This document shows, in pieces, positions 1 to 8,681 of a DNA stretch of 64,000 nt. This stretch comes from Myxococcales bacterium. Its GTDB lineage: Bacteria; Myxococcota_A; Polyangia; Polyangiales; JADJMO01. Each line of letters starts with the position of its first letter. Within the stretch, counting starts at the first letter, position 1. The position numbers and the translations under genes were made by a program. The stretch lies in assembly GCA_016709545.1 (NCBI GenBank), contig JADJMO010000013.1, forward strand, positions 293,372 to 357,371. The letters run 5' to 3'. The notes below the pieces were generated by a model. That model was not told the DNA's origin. It saw only the letters and a list, made by a program, of their open reading frames with translations, and did not search any database.

Positions 1-2
1 TG

Positions 3-122
3 CCGCTCGGCCGCACGTTCTTCGTCGGCGCCCACGCCGGCCCCGCGTTCGCGCTCGGCAAGGAGCCCACGCACCGCGTGGTGCCGCGCCTCGATCTCAC
101 CCTCGGCGCCTGGGTGTTCTGA
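3..122 (+). CDS. C-terminal fragment, probable outer-membrane barrel protein
   Basis: This is the last 39 codons of a gene that enters from the left edge and stops at TGA 120-122. The visible peptide alternates hydrophobic and polar residues and ends in LTLGAWVF, with a terminal phenylalanine. That ending is typical of the BAM-recognised last strand of outer-membrane beta-barrels. The assignment rests on this short tail only. The next gene lies on the opposite strand, so the two genes converge. Confidence 0.5.
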   Translation, partial: PLGRTFFVGAHAGPAFALGKEPTHRVVPRLDLTLGAWVF

Positions 123-252
123 GCGGGGACAAAAACAGCATCGGCCACCTGCACGGCGGCCGATGTCAGCGGCTTCCCGCCGCTGTTCTTCCCGGTGCGG
201 CCGCCCATGGAGGCGGCCGCTGTTCACTGCGCTCGCCTCCGGCTCGCTCCGT

Positions 253-1128
253 TCACTTCTTCTTGTCGTCCTTCTTCTTGACCGGCTCCGGGTCCTTCTG
301 GCCGGCCTTGTCGACCATCGTGTCCGCCTGCTTCTTCTCGACGTTCATGCGGAGCGCGGACAGCTTGTCGAGGGTGGCGATCTCCTCGTAGACGACGGCC
401 ACCGTGCGCAGGGTCATGTCCTCGCGCTTGGTGTGGTCGACGAGGCGGATCTGCGTGGTGCCGTCGCTCCACAGCAAGTGGTCGGGCACCGAGATGAGCG
501 AGCCGTAGTAGGCCGGACTCACCGTCTTGGCGGCGATGACCTTGCCCTTGCCGTCGAAGTCCTTGCCCAGCTTCTCGATGGCGCTGTCCCAGGTCTCCCC
601 GAGCTCGGCGTCCTTGCCGGTGAGGTGGACGTGGTCGTAGATCTTCCAGAGCTTGTCGTTGATGAAGAACAGCTGACGCTCGCCGCCGCCCGGCCGCGCG
701 ACCTCGATGGCCGACTCGCTGTTCTTGTAGGTGTACTCGCCTGGAGCCTTGGTCTCGTAGCCGAGGCCGCCCGCGGGGCCGCCCACGCCGGTGAACGTGA
801 CCAGGGTGCCTCGGAGCGCCTTCTTCTTCTTCTCGGCGTCCTTGGTGACCTTCTCCTGGTCCTTCACGTTGTACAGCTTCTCGATCTTGGCCGCGGCCTG
901 GGTGTCGATCTGCTTCTCGAGCTCGGTGAACACCTTGTCGCTCGACATGCCCCACTTCCACGGCGAGGTGCGCTTCTCGACGCGCTCCTTCAACGCCGGG
1001 TTGGCCTTGAGCGGGACCTCTTTCTCCTTGGTCTCCTTCTTGGGGGGCGCCGCGACGACGCCGGACGGCACCGCCGTGAGCAAGAGACCCATGCCGACAA
1101 CCAGATAGCCGAGGCGCGCGCGCATCAT
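253..1128 (-). CDS. Secreted lysine-rich protein of unknown function
   Basis: The product has 291 residues with a clear Sec signal peptide (about residues 1-27, ending AAPP). A charged, Lys/Glu-rich region predicted helical follows (30-110), then a mixed region (110-255) and a highly basic tail ending KKKDDKKK. The ATG is preceded by AGGAG at good spacing, which fixes the start. No catalytic motif or known family was recognised. It is probably periplasmic or surface-exposed. Upstream lies a short gap with a tandem repeat. The gene converges with the truncated barrel gene to its left. Confidence 0.75.
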   Translation of the reverse strand: MMRARLGYLVVGMGLLLTAVPSGVVAAPPKKETKEKEVPLKANPALKERVEKRTSPWKWGMSSDKVFTELEKQIDTQAAAKIEKLYNVKDQEKVTKDAEKKKKALRGTLVTFTGVGGPAGGLGYETKAPGEYTYKNSESAIEVARPGGGERQLFFINDKLWKIYDHVHLTGKDAELGETWDSAIEKLGKDFDGKGKVIAAKTVSPAYYGSLISVPDHLLWSDGTTQIRLVDHTKREDMTLRTVAVVYEEIATLDKLSALRMNVEKKQADTMVDKAGQKDPEPVKKKDDKKK

Positions 1129-1248
1129 CCGTATCTCCTGTGGTGGCGGACTCTAGCGTCAGACGGCCGCGGCGTCCGCCCATTCAGCGGCGTGGCGACG
1201 CCCCGACCGAAGGCCCACCGTTCCGACGGTGGAGTTACAGCGGCCAAA

Positions 1249-1344
1249 CCCTCAGACCAGCAGACCCTCAGACCGGCAGACCCTCAGACCGGCAGACCTT
1301 CAGACCGGCAGACCTTCAGACCGGCAGCCCCTCAGACCGGCAGC
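1249..1344. repeat. 16-bp tandem repeat, six copies
   Basis: Six head-to-tail copies of CCCTCAGACCGGCAGA, with one to two substitutions in some copies, run without spacers. The array ends inside the last codons and stop of the minus-strand gene at 1332. It lies between that gene and the start of the gene ending at 253. There are no unique spacers, so it is not CRISPR. Confidence 0.9.
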
Positions 1345-1976
1345 GGCAACGTGCGGTCGACGGCGGTCGGCGCCGCGGCACGGCGAGGCGCGCGCGGCTT
1401 GCTCTCCTCGCCGAAGAGCCCACCGTCGGCCGGCGGCTCCCAGTGGTTGCGCGTGGTGCCCGTCTCGTCGATCTGGAAGAACACCACGCGACGCACCTGA
1501 CCGTCGTCGAAGGTCTCCACCGCCATCATCCAGAACCACGGGGTGCGACCGGCGTCGGGGTCACCGAACAGGGCGAGCTGGCGGTCGTCGGCGACGCGCT
1601 TCTCGAGCGCCATCGACCGCACGTGCCGCAGCGGCGGCCGGAGCGCGGAGCCGCGGTACACGCGCACGGGCACGCCCTCGACGAACGTGGTGAACGAGAG
1701 ACCCTCGCGCCGCACGCGGAGCCACGGGCTCTCGGACCCCTCGGCCAGCTTGCACAGCGCGTAGCAGAAACGCTCGTGCGCTCGACAGCCGAGGCCCCAG
1801 TTGGTGTCGCCCTCTTCGCGGCTCGCCTCGGCGAAGACGCGGTTGCGGGTCTCGATGGCCACCTGGGCCAGCAGGGAGAGGCGTGGCCCCTTGAGGACGG
1901 GTTCGACCTCCCAGGGCTTGTGCTCCTGGGGCCACTGGTTCCAGGCCTTCTGATCCGATGCACCCGCTGCGAGCAT
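1332..1976 (-). CDS. Uncharacterised protein
   Basis: This is a protein of about 214 residues without signal peptide or membrane segment. The start is taken at the ATG at 1976; a TTG three codons upstream (1985) is an alternative, and neither has a strong ribosome-binding site. The middle (about residues 95-175) has regular alternating hydrophobic strands with conserved-looking patches such as FTTFVEGVPVRVY and MAVETFDDGQVRRVVFFQ, suggesting a globular beta-rich domain. The last codons (LPLPV and stop) fall in the 16-bp tandem repeat, so the C-terminus may vary between strains. No family was recognised. Confidence 0.6.
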   Translation of the reverse strand: MLAAGASDQKAWNQWPQEHKPWEVEPVLKGPRLSLLAQVAIETRNRVFAEASREEGDTNWGLGCRAHERFCYALCKLAEGSESPWLRVRREGLSFTTFVEGVPVRVYRGSALRPPLRHVRSMALEKRVADDRQLALFGDPDAGRTPWFWMMAVETFDDGQVRRVVFFQIDETGTTRNHWEPPADGGLFGEESKPRAPRRAAAPTAVDRTLPLPV

Positions 1977-2086
1977 GTTCAGCAAGGATCCACGAGACCC
2001 GGCCGCCGGTCAACGAAGGAAAGGGGGTGGAGGTGGGCCGCCTCGGACATTGACGCTCCCCGATTCCCACCTACCCTCCCCGCCCC

Positions 2087-2644
2087 ATGCTGGACGACGT
2101 GCTGAAGGACCTGTCCGCCGCCATCGCCAAGGCCCACGAAGCCCTCAAGCGGGAGCTCGCCAAGCTGCGTACCGGCCGCGCCAACGCGGCGATGCTCGAC
2201 TCGGTCCGCGTCGACTACTACGGCACCGCGACCCCCCTCGCCCAGATGGCGAACATCTCGGTCCCGGAGCCCCGCTTGATCACGGTCAAGCCGTGGGATC
2301 GCTCCCAGGTCAAGGCCGTCGAGAAGGCCATCCGTGACGCCGAGCTCGGCCTCAACCCCCAGCCCGACGGTGAGATGATCCGCATCCCGATCCCGGCCCT
2401 CAACGAGGAGCGCCGCCGGGAGCTGGTGAAGGTCTCCAAGAAGTACGGCGAGGAGGCCAAGGTCGCCATCCGCAAGGCCCGCCACGACGCGCTCGATTTC
2501 CTGTCGGAGGCCGACAAGGACGGCGAGATGCAGTCGGACGAGGTCGATCGCGGCAAGAAGAAGGTCGAGGACGTCGTCGCCGACGGGGTCAAGCACGTGG
2601 ACACGATCCTCGCCCACAAGGAAAAGGACAGCATGGAGATCTGA
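2087..2644 (+). CDS. frr: Ribosome recycling factor
   Basis: The 185 residues match the usual length of this factor, which with EF-G splits post-termination ribosomes in the cytoplasm. Hallmarks are the N-terminal helix with KLRTGRANAAMLD (about 27-39), the hinge, YYGTATPLAQMANISVPEPR in the beta domain, and ALNEERRRELVKVSKKYGEEAKVAIRKAR leading into the long C-terminal helices. The often-linked tsf and pyrH genes are not adjacent. It stands alone, upstream of a PP2C phosphatase on the same strand. Confidence 0.97.
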   Translation: MLDDVLKDLSAAIAKAHEALKRELAKLRTGRANAAMLDSVRVDYYGTATPLAQMANISVPEPRLITVKPWDRSQVKAVEKAIRDAELGLNPQPDGEMIRIPIPALNEERRRELVKVSKKYGEEAKVAIRKARHDALDFLSEADKDGEMQSDEVDRGKKKVEDVVADGVKHVDTILAHKEKDSMEI

Positions 2645-2806
2645 GGCCGGCCTCCGCGCGCGGCGTCTCCCGGTCGAGACCCGCAAAAAGGAGCCCAGTT
2701 TGGTGCAGGTCCTCCCCTTCGAGAGCCCTGCCGCCCCGCCCCGCTTGACGAGGGGCCGCGTGCCGTGAAACCGTCACACTGTTCAGGTGGTCACCGAGGA
2801 GCATCC

Positions 2807-3631
2807 GTGGGTCTGAAGGCCATCTCTGCCGGGCTGAGTGACGTGGGTCGCCAGCGCGAGCACAACGAGGACATGTACATGCTCTTGCCGGAGCATTCGC
2901 TCTTCCTCGTCTGCGACGGGATGGGCGGGCACCGCGCAGGTGACGTCGCTTCGAAGATGGCGGTCGCCGAGGTGGCCGAGTTCTTCAAGACGGCGCAGAG
3001 CGACGACATCACCTGGCCGTTCCCCTTCGACGCCAACAAGTCGGAGGACGAGAACAAGCTGATCTGCGGGGTCAAGCTGGCCAACCGGAGGATCTTCGAC
3101 AAGGCCCTCGGCTCGCGCGAGTACCACGGGATGGGCACCACGGTCGTGGGCATCCTCTACGGCGAGAAGCGCAACCAGACCTACGTCGCCCACGTCGGTG
3201 ACAGCCGCTGTTACCGCGTCCGCCACGGCGTGATCAAGCAGCTCACGCGCGACCACTCGCTCATCAACGAGTACCTCCAGGCCATGCCGGAGCTCCCGAG
3301 CGAGCAGCGCGAGAACCTCCCCAAGAACGTCATCACCCGCGCGCTCGGCATGCACGACACCGTGCAGGTCGACACCAAGGTCGACGTCCCGCACGCCGGC
3401 GACATCTACGTGCTCTGCAGCGACGGCCTCTCCGGCATGATCAGCGACCAGGAGATCGCCGAGATCGTCACCATGCACGCCAACGATCTCCAGCTCGCGG
3501 CCAAGCAGCTCGTCGACCGCGCCAACGAGCACGGCGGCGAGGACAACGTCACCGCGGTGCTCGTCAAGATCGCCGACGAGGGCGCGCTGATCCACGAGCA
3601 GTGGGGCAACGAAGCCACGCTGCCCGGCTAG
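2807..3631 (+). CDS. PP2C-family Ser/Thr protein phosphatase (Stp/PrpC type)
   Basis: The start chosen is GTG 2807, preceded by GAGGAG; an in-frame GTG at 2765 lacks such a site. The result is 274 residues. PP2C metal-binding motifs appear in order: QREHNED, CDGMGGHRAGDVAS, GTTVVG followed by VAHVGDSRCYR, RDHSLINEYL, SDGLSGMISDQE and GGEDNVTAV. All acidic metal ligands are present, so an active Mn/Mg-dependent phosphatase is expected. In bacteria with many Hanks-type kinases such enzymes reverse Ser/Thr phosphorylation. Its partner kinase is not adjacent; a kinase-receiver fusion lies at 15.6 kb. Confidence 0.93.
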   Translation: MGLKAISAGLSDVGRQREHNEDMYMLLPEHSLFLVCDGMGGHRAGDVASKMAVAEVAEFFKTAQSDDITWPFPFDANKSEDENKLICGVKLANRRIFDKALGSREYHGMGTTVVGILYGEKRNQTYVAHVGDSRCYRVRHGVIKQLTRDHSLINEYLQAMPELPSEQRENLPKNVITRALGMHDTVQVDTKVDVPHAGDIYVLCSDGLSGMISDQEIAEIVTMHANDLQLAAKQLVDRANEHGGEDNVTAVLVKIADEGALIHEQWGNEATLPG

Positions 3632-3700
3632 GCTCGGCTGGCGAGGCTGCTCGGCTGAGGCTGCTGGCTGGACCGCCTTGATCGGCGGGCCGCAAGGTTC

Positions 3701-3771
3701 CGTGAGCCCGGAAGTGACGTCGCGAAGGGGCGCAGCGCCGTAGCGGCGGCACGTAGGGCGAACAAAGCAAA
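3701..3771. repeat. Dispersed intergenic repeat, single copy
   Basis: This segment of about 71 bp is almost the same as the repeat found three times at 15,414-15,619. It contains the core hairpin CGCCG-TAG-CGGCG and ends in the shared GGGCGAACAAAGCA. It lies between the PP2C gene and dapA, ending about 40 bp before the dapA start. It encodes nothing recognisable and behaves like a REP-type intergenic repeat. Confidence 0.85.
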
Positions 3772-3812
3772 TGCGGCTCGACGCCCTCACCGGGGTTGTC
3801 TACGGCGGAGCC

Positions 3813-4721
3813 ATGTCGAAGCTCGCTGGCGCCTTCACCGCCCTCGTCACTCCGTTCCGCACCGACGGCAGCGTCGACGACGCCGCCCTCGACAAGCTCG
3901 TCGACCTGCAGCTCGCGGGGGGCATCGCCGGCGTCGTGCCGTGTGGCACCACCGGCGAGTCGCCCACGCTCGACGACGAGGAGCACATCGGCGTCATCGC
4001 CAAGGTCACCCGCCGCGTGCACATGCAGGGCGGCAAGGGCAAGACCGTCGTCATCGGCGGCACCGGCTCCAACAGCACGCGCGAGGCGATCACGCTGAGC
4101 AAGAAGGCGGTCGACGTCGGCGTCGACGCGGTGATGATCGTGATGCCCTACTACAACAAGCCGACCCAGGCCGGCCTCGTCGAGCACTGCGTGGCCATCG
4201 CGCGCGCCGTCGAGAGCACCCCCGTCGTGCTCTACAACGTGCCGGGGCGCACCGCGTCCGACCTCCTCCCCGACTCGGTCGAGGCCATCACGCGCGCCGC
4301 CTCCAACGTCGTCGCGATCAAGGAGGCGACCGGCAACATCCTGCGCGCCCAGGAGCTGCACCGCCGCCTCGGTGACCGCCTCACGGTGCTCTCCGGCGAC
4401 GACGCGCTCACCCTGGGGATGATGGCGTGCGGCGCCAAGGGGGTCATCAGCGTCACCTCCAACGTGTTCCCCAAGCAGGTCCAGGAGGTGTGCGCCCTCG
4501 CGCTCGCCGGCCGCTGGGAAGAGGCGCGCCGCGCCCACTTCGCGCTCCTGCCCGTGCACGACGCCATGTTCATCGAGTCGAACCCGGGCCCCGCCAAGGC
4601 GGCGCTCGTCGACGCGGGGCTCCTCCAGGCGACCGTGCGCAGCCCGCTCGTGTTCCCGGGCGAGGCCACGCGCGCGAAGGTCCGCGAGATCGTGGGCGCC
4701 TACCGGGCGAGCGTGTCGTGA
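3813..4721 (+). CDS. dapA: 4-hydroxy-tetrahydrodipicolinate synthase
   Basis: The product (302 residues) condenses pyruvate with aspartate semialdehyde in the diaminopimelate/lysine pathway, which feeds cell-wall synthesis. Visible signatures are GAFTALVTPF, the GTTGESPTL loop, MPYYNKPTQ with the active-site Tyr, YNVPGRT, and NVVAIKEATG carrying the Schiff-base lysine. The ATG at 3813 puts the protein start at MSKLAGAFTALVTPF, as in the family; 14 further upstream codons are not conserved. Its stop overlaps the dapB start by 4 bp (GTGA), so the two are translationally coupled. Confidence 0.96.
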   Translation: MSKLAGAFTALVTPFRTDGSVDDAALDKLVDLQLAGGIAGVVPCGTTGESPTLDDEEHIGVIAKVTRRVHMQGGKGKTVVIGGTGSNSTREAITLSKKAVDVGVDAVMIVMPYYNKPTQAGLVEHCVAIARAVESTPVVLYNVPGRTASDLLPDSVEAITRAASNVVAIKEATGNILRAQELHRRLGDRLTVLSGDDALTLGMMACGAKGVISVTSNVFPKQVQEVCALALAGRWEEARRAHFALLPVHDAMFIESNPGPAKAALVDAGLLQATVRSPLVFPGEATRAKVREIVGAYRASVS

Positions 4722-5494
4722 AGGTGCGCCAGCTGCGCGTCGCGGTGGCGGGGGCCACGGGGCGCATGGGCCGCGCCGTGATCCGCCTCGCGGCCGAGCA
4801 CCACTGCACCATCGTCGGCGCGCTCGCCGCGCCGGCCGAGGCTGGCAAGGAGCTCGAGGGCCTGCGGGTGACGGCCGATCCGGCCGTCGCCATCGAGAAC
4901 GCCGAGGTCGTGATCGACTTCTCGCACCCCGCGGGCGGCTTCGCGCCGCTGGCCGATGCGTGCGCGGCGCGCGCCATCCCGCTCGTCACCGGGACCACCA
5001 ACCTCGGCGACCCCGAGGCCCGCGCCATCGAGGCCCTCTCGCGCGTCGCGCCGGTGCTGTCCGCGCCCAACATGAGCCTCGGCGTGCAGGTGCTCGCGGA
5101 GGTCGTCGAGATGACCGCGCGGCGCCTCGGCCTCTCGTTCGACGTCGAGATCGTCGAGACCCACCACAACCGCAAGATCGACGCCCCGAGCGGCACCGCG
5201 CGGCGCCTGTTCGAGGCCGTGCAGAACGCCATCGACGGCAACGGCGTCGCGGTCAACGGCCGCGAGGGCGACGTCGGCGCGCGCAAGAAGGGCGAGATCG
5301 GCATGCACGCCGTCCGCGGTGGCGACGTCGTGGGCGACCACACCGTGATGTTCCTCGGCCAGGGCGAGCGCATCGAGCTCACCCACAAGGCCACGAGCCG
5401 CGACCTCTTCGCGCACGGGGCGCTGCGCGCGGCGCGGTTCCTCGCCGGTCGCGCGCCGGGGCGCTACCAGATCCGCGACCTCCTCGGCGCATGA
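4718..5494 (+). CDS. dapB: 4-hydroxy-tetrahydrodipicolinate reductase
   Basis: The 258-residue NAD(P)H-dependent reductase catalyses the step after DapA. The nucleotide-binding motif VAVAGATGRMGRAV lies at the N-terminus, VIDFSHP and LVTGTTN in the middle, and the family signature ETHHNRKIDAPSGTA near residue 150. GTG 4718 is chosen because it forms the GTGA overlap with dapA and places the Rossmann motif about ten residues from the start. The stop overlaps the next gene by ATGA, so all three are probably one transcript. Confidence 0.96.
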   Translation: MKVRQLRVAVAGATGRMGRAVIRLAAEHHCTIVGALAAPAEAGKELEGLRVTADPAVAIENAEVVIDFSHPAGGFAPLADACAARAIPLVTGTTNLGDPEARAIEALSRVAPVLSAPNMSLGVQVLAEVVEMTARRLGLSFDVEIVETHHNRKIDAPSGTARRLFEAVQNAIDGNGVAVNGREGDVGARKKGEIGMHAVRGGDVVGDHTVMFLGQGERIELTHKATSRDLFAHGALRAARFLAGRAPGRYQIRDLLGA

Positions 5495-6846
5495 GGTCTC
5501 TGCGTTCGACGGCGTGCGCGCTCGGCCTCGGCGCGCTCGTCGTGCCCCTCGCGCCGAGCGCTCTCTCGGCGGCGCCTCCTCCGGTCCCCATCGGCTGCGT
5601 GCTCGAGAGCGTGCGCGTCTCGGTCCTCGACGAGGTGGACGACAGCTGGGTCGAGATCGGCGTGCGCCTCCGCGCGAGCGGCGCGCCCACCGCGAGCTGC
5701 ACCATCGACTTCACCCAGCTCGCGCTCGGCACCCCGGATGCCGTGGGGCCCACGCCCACCATCGCGCTCGCCGCCACCTGGGTCGCGGGCAAGCCGGTGC
5801 CGCCGCTGCTCACGGCCGACGGCGTCGCCGCGGTGTCCTTGCGCTCGTGGAGCGGCGAGGTGACGTCGACGCCGATCGTCGTCTCGACGCGCCTGCTCGT
5901 CGAGGGCACCGGGCTCGGTCTGCGGGTCGAGCTGCCGCGCACCGCGCTGCCGGGCCTCGCGCACGGCGGCGCGCGGGTGGAGCGGCGCGCCAAGTCCGCG
6001 CGGCCCGCCACCGGTCGGTTCGGCCCGCTCGGCACGATCGAGGTGCCGCCCACGCCGCCGGGCTCTCGGGGGCGTCGGCCCGACCTCGCCGCTGTCGGAC
6101 GCGCGAACGATCGTCGAGGTGGTCCCGAGCGGCGCGCCCGCGACCCAGCCGCTGTCGCCGGCGGTGCGCACGTTCGATGCGCTCCGCCAGACGATACCGC
6201 TCCGGGTCCTCGATCTCGGCGAGTCCGACCCGGCCGGGTGGGACGAGCTCGCCAAGCGCGCGTACGCGGCCGCCCTGCACGGGGATCCGCTGGTGGCCGC
6301 GCTCGGCATGCGCACCCTCGCGTGGTTCGCGTCGGGGCTTCGCTCCAGGCCGTACGCGTCGCGAAGACCGCCGCGCCGCCGGAGACCGTGGCCGTGCCCG
6401 CGAGCGTCGTCGACGCCATCGGCGACGTCGAGGCGCGGCTCGCCAAGCGCCACTCGGCCGTCGGTCGCCTCCTGCCCCTCGGGCGCCCCGCGGTGTTCCG
6501 CAAGATCCTCGAGGGTCGTCCGTGGGCCGACGCGCCGCGCGCGAAGGCCGCCAAGGACGCGGTCGAGCGGCTCGCCCCGCTCGGCGCCGCCGACCTCACC
6601 GCGTTCCTCGTGCCGCCCATGCTCGACGGTGCGTCGCTGCCCATCGATCCGCCCGCGCCCGCCGACGCGCCGCTCGTCGCCGTGCCGCCTGCGGTCGGCG
6701 ACGATCCGGTGGTCACCCCGCCGAGCCCGAACGGCCCCTCGATCCAGCAGGCGCCCCGCCGCAAGACCGGCAAGCGCGCTGGCCTCGGGCTCCTCCTCGT
6801 GCTCGTGGGCGTAGGCATCGCGCGCCTGCTGCGCGAGGACGACTGA
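5491..6846 (+). CDS. Exported protein with C-terminal membrane anchor, frameshifted
   Basis: The ATG overlaps the dapB stop (ATGA). The protein begins with a signal peptide (about 1-27) and a beta-rich domain with one conserved-looking Cys pair (IGCVLESVR, ASCTIDF). A helical region follows, and it ends with a hydrophobic segment near LGLLLVLVGVGIARLL plus a short acidic tail. The reading frame leaves at the G run 6068-6072 and returns at the G run 6334-6337. One base removed at the first site and one added at the second restore a protein of about 450 residues. No family was recognised. The shifts look like sequencing error. Confidence 0.7.
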   Translation: MRSLRSTACALGLGALVVPLAPSALSAAPPPVPIGCVLESVRVSVLDEVDDSWVEIGVRLRASGAPTASCTIDFTQLALGTPDAVGPTPTIALAATWVAGKPVPPLLTADGVAAVSLRSWSGEVTSTPIVVSTRLLVEGTGLGLRVELPRTALPGLAHGGARVERRAKSARPATGRFGPLGTIEVPPTPPGSRGRRPDLAAVGRANDRRGGPERRARDPAAVAGGAHVRCAPPDDTAPGPRSRRVRPGRVGRARQARVRGRPARGSAGGRARHAHPRVVRVGASLQAVRVAKTAAPPETVAVPASVVDAIGDVEARLAKRHSAVGRLLPLGRPAVFRKILEGRPWADAPRAKAAKDAVERLAPLGAADLTAFLVPPMLDGASLPIDPPAPADAPLVAVPPAVGDDPVVTPPSPNGPSIQQAPRRKTGKRAGLGLLLVLVGVGIARLLREDD

Positions 6847-6847
6847 G

Positions 6848-7626
6848 CTAGCGGGCCTCGGTGCAGCAGCGAAAACCCGCTTCGTAGGTGCGGAACGTGC
6901 CGGGGTGGGCGGGGTTCACGAACTTGCAACTCGGGTTCGACCCGCCGTAGCACCCCGACCAGTAGCAGCCCTTCATCACGTGCTCGTAGCCGGTGGACGT
7001 GGGGAACGACCGCACCACCCACTCGGCGACGTTGCCGGTGAGATCCATCACCCCGTCCTCGCTCGCGCACCCCGCGCGAGACCCGCTCGGATCGGCCTGG
7101 TAGAGGCGCGCGGCCTCCTTCTTGGCGGCGTCGCTCGGGTAGGTGCCGAGGGTGCTCCAGCTGGGGAAATCCAGGTCTTGTCGTCGTTGCAGCGCCCGCG
7201 CACGTAGGTCGCGCCGTACGGATACGGGCGCTTGGTCGCGCCCTCGCACGCGCGCACCCACTCGGCCTCGGTGCAGAGGCGCTTGCCGCGCGCGGCGCAG
7301 AAGGCCTGCCCCTCGGGCGCGGTCTGGAAGGCGAGCGGCTTGCTCCCGGCGACGTTGGGCGCCTCGTAGCGGTCGACGCACGAGACGCCGACGTGGACCA
7401 TGTCGCTCGGACACGGCGCCGCGTCCGTCGCGTCGAGCGCGACCTCGACGACCGCGTCCGCGGTCTCGGCGGCACCCGTCTCGGCGGCGTCGATCGGCAC
7501 GAGCGCGGTGTCGAGGGCGTCGAGGTCGGTCGCGGCGTCTTCGACGCTGGCCTCGAGAGGCTGGTCGCTCGCGGGGCTGCTGCACGCGCCGAGCGCGGCG
7601 AAGGCGAGCGCCGCGGCCCAGCGCAT
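6848..7626 (-). CDS. Lipoprotein with formylglycine-generating-enzyme (SUMF1) domain, frameshifted
   Basis: The N-terminus MRWAAALAFAALGACSS is a lipoprotein signal with an LGAC lipobox. An Asp/Ala-rich linker follows, then an FGE-sulfatase/SUMF1-like fold: CVDRYEAPN, CAARGKRLCTEAEWVRAC, GNVAEWVV and a Cys-rich end. In Myxococcota such domains are common in surface lipoproteins, and few are proven oxidases. One base is missing near 7171-7175; adding a G joins DDKTW to FPSWSTLGTYPS. The start overlaps the def stop (TGATG), so it is coupled downstream of def. Confidence 0.8.
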
Positions 7627-8147
7627 CAGCGGCTCGGCTGCGGACGCTGCGGCTCGCGCCGGCGCATCTTGCGGTCGACGATGCGCTTCTTGAGCGCCCC
7701 CATGTGGTCGATCATGAGCACGCCGTCGAGGTGGTCGAGCTCGTGCTGCACCGCCACCGCGAGCAGCCCCTCGGCGTCGAGCTCGAACGCCTTGCCCTCG
7801 CGATCTTGCGCGCGCACGCGGACCCTCGCCTTGCGGTCGATGTCCTCGGTGACGCTCGGGAACGAGAGGCACCCCTCTTCCCAGGTGATCTTGCCGTCGC
7901 TCGCCACGATCTCGGGGTTGATGAAGACCTTGAGATCGCTCGGCTCGTCCTCGCCCGCGGTGTCGATCACGAAGATGCGGTGCGGCTCGCCGATCTGGGT
8001 GGCCGCGAGCCCGACGCCGGGGGCGGCGTACATGGTCTCGGCCATGCCGTCGACGAGCTGCTTGATCGTCGCGTTGATCTCGGCGACGGGCAGCGCCTTC
8101 TCGCGGAGACGGGGGTCGGGGTAGTGGAGGATCGTGCGCACGGCCAT
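7626..8147 (-). CDS. def: Peptide deformylase
   Basis: The 173-residue metalloenzyme removes the N-terminal formyl group from nascent proteins. All three motifs are present: GVGLAATQIG, EGCLSFP with the metal-binding Cys, and QHELDHLDG with the two histidines and catalytic Glu. The C-terminus has a basic extension (KMRRREPQRPQPSR). It is transcribed towards the SUMF1-domain lipoprotein and overlaps its start codon. tadA lies about 65 bp upstream on the same strand. Confidence 0.96.
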   Translation of the reverse strand: MAVRTILHYPDPRLREKALPVAEINATIKQLVDGMAETMYAAPGVGLAATQIGEPHRIFVIDTAGEDEPSDLKVFINPEIVASDGKITWEEGCLSFPSVTEDIDRKARVRVRAQDREGKAFELDAEGLLAVAVQHELDHLDGVLMIDHMGALKKRIVDRKMRRREPQRPQPSR

Positions 8148-8213
8148 GATTCAGGGGAAAAGGTAGCGCATTTTGAGCGCCCCGCACCCCCTTGGAGTGT
8201 GGGCCTCGCAGCC

Positions 8214-8672
8214 TTACTTCTTCCCTTCCCGCCGCCGGGCGGCGAAGAAGGCCTTGAGGCGCTCGGCGCAGGCATCGGCGAGCACGCCGGACACCACCTC
8301 GAGCCGGTGGTTGAGGCGGGGGTCGGTGGGGATCTGGTAGAGCGAGTCGACTGCGCCGGCCTTGGGATCGGCACAACCGTAGACCAGCCGCGCGACCCGG
8401 GCGTTGACCAGCGCGCCGGCGCACATGGCGCACGGCTCCAGGGTGACCACGCACGTCCAGCCGTCGAGGCGCCAGCGCCCCGTCGACCGCGCCGCGGCGC
8501 GCAGCCCGACCACCTCGGCGTGCGCCGTCGGGTCCTCCTCGACCTCGCGCAGGTTGCGGGCCCGGACGAGCTCCCCGCCCGGCGAGACGAGCACCGCGCC
8601 CACGGGGACGTCCCCGGCGAGCGCGGCCGCGTCGGCCTCCTCGAGTGCGGCGCGCATGGCTTCGATCCACAC
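8214..8672 (-). CDS. tadA: tRNA adenosine(34) deaminase
   Basis: The product (152 residues from GTG 8672) deaminates A34 of tRNA-Arg(ACG) to inosine; the cognate tRNA gene is in this window at 21.1 kb. The zinc-deaminase signatures TAHAEVV (HAE) and LEPCAMCAGAL (PCxxC) are intact. The GTG is preceded by an AAGGG stretch and gives the usual length; longer in-frame extensions overlap the divergent lipoprotein gene and are not favoured. The C-terminal half (YGCADPKAGAVDSLY) is typical of TadA. Confidence 0.94.
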   Translation of the reverse strand: MWIEAMRAALEEADAAALAGDVPVGAVLVSPGGELVRARNLREVEEDPTAHAEVVGLRAAARSTGRWRLDGWTCVVTLEPCAMCAGALVNARVARLVYGCADPKAGAVDSLYQIPTDPRLNHRLEVVSGVLADACAERLKAFFAARRREGKK

Positions 8673-8681
8673 TGCCCTTCT

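Noticed and set aside
1249..1344. CRISPR array
   Set aside because: The 16-bp units abut with no spacers and no cas genes are near.
3564..4559. Long minus-strand open frame over dapA
   Set aside because: Low-complexity Ala/Arg/Gly/Asp/His translation opposite a clear dapA; shadow.
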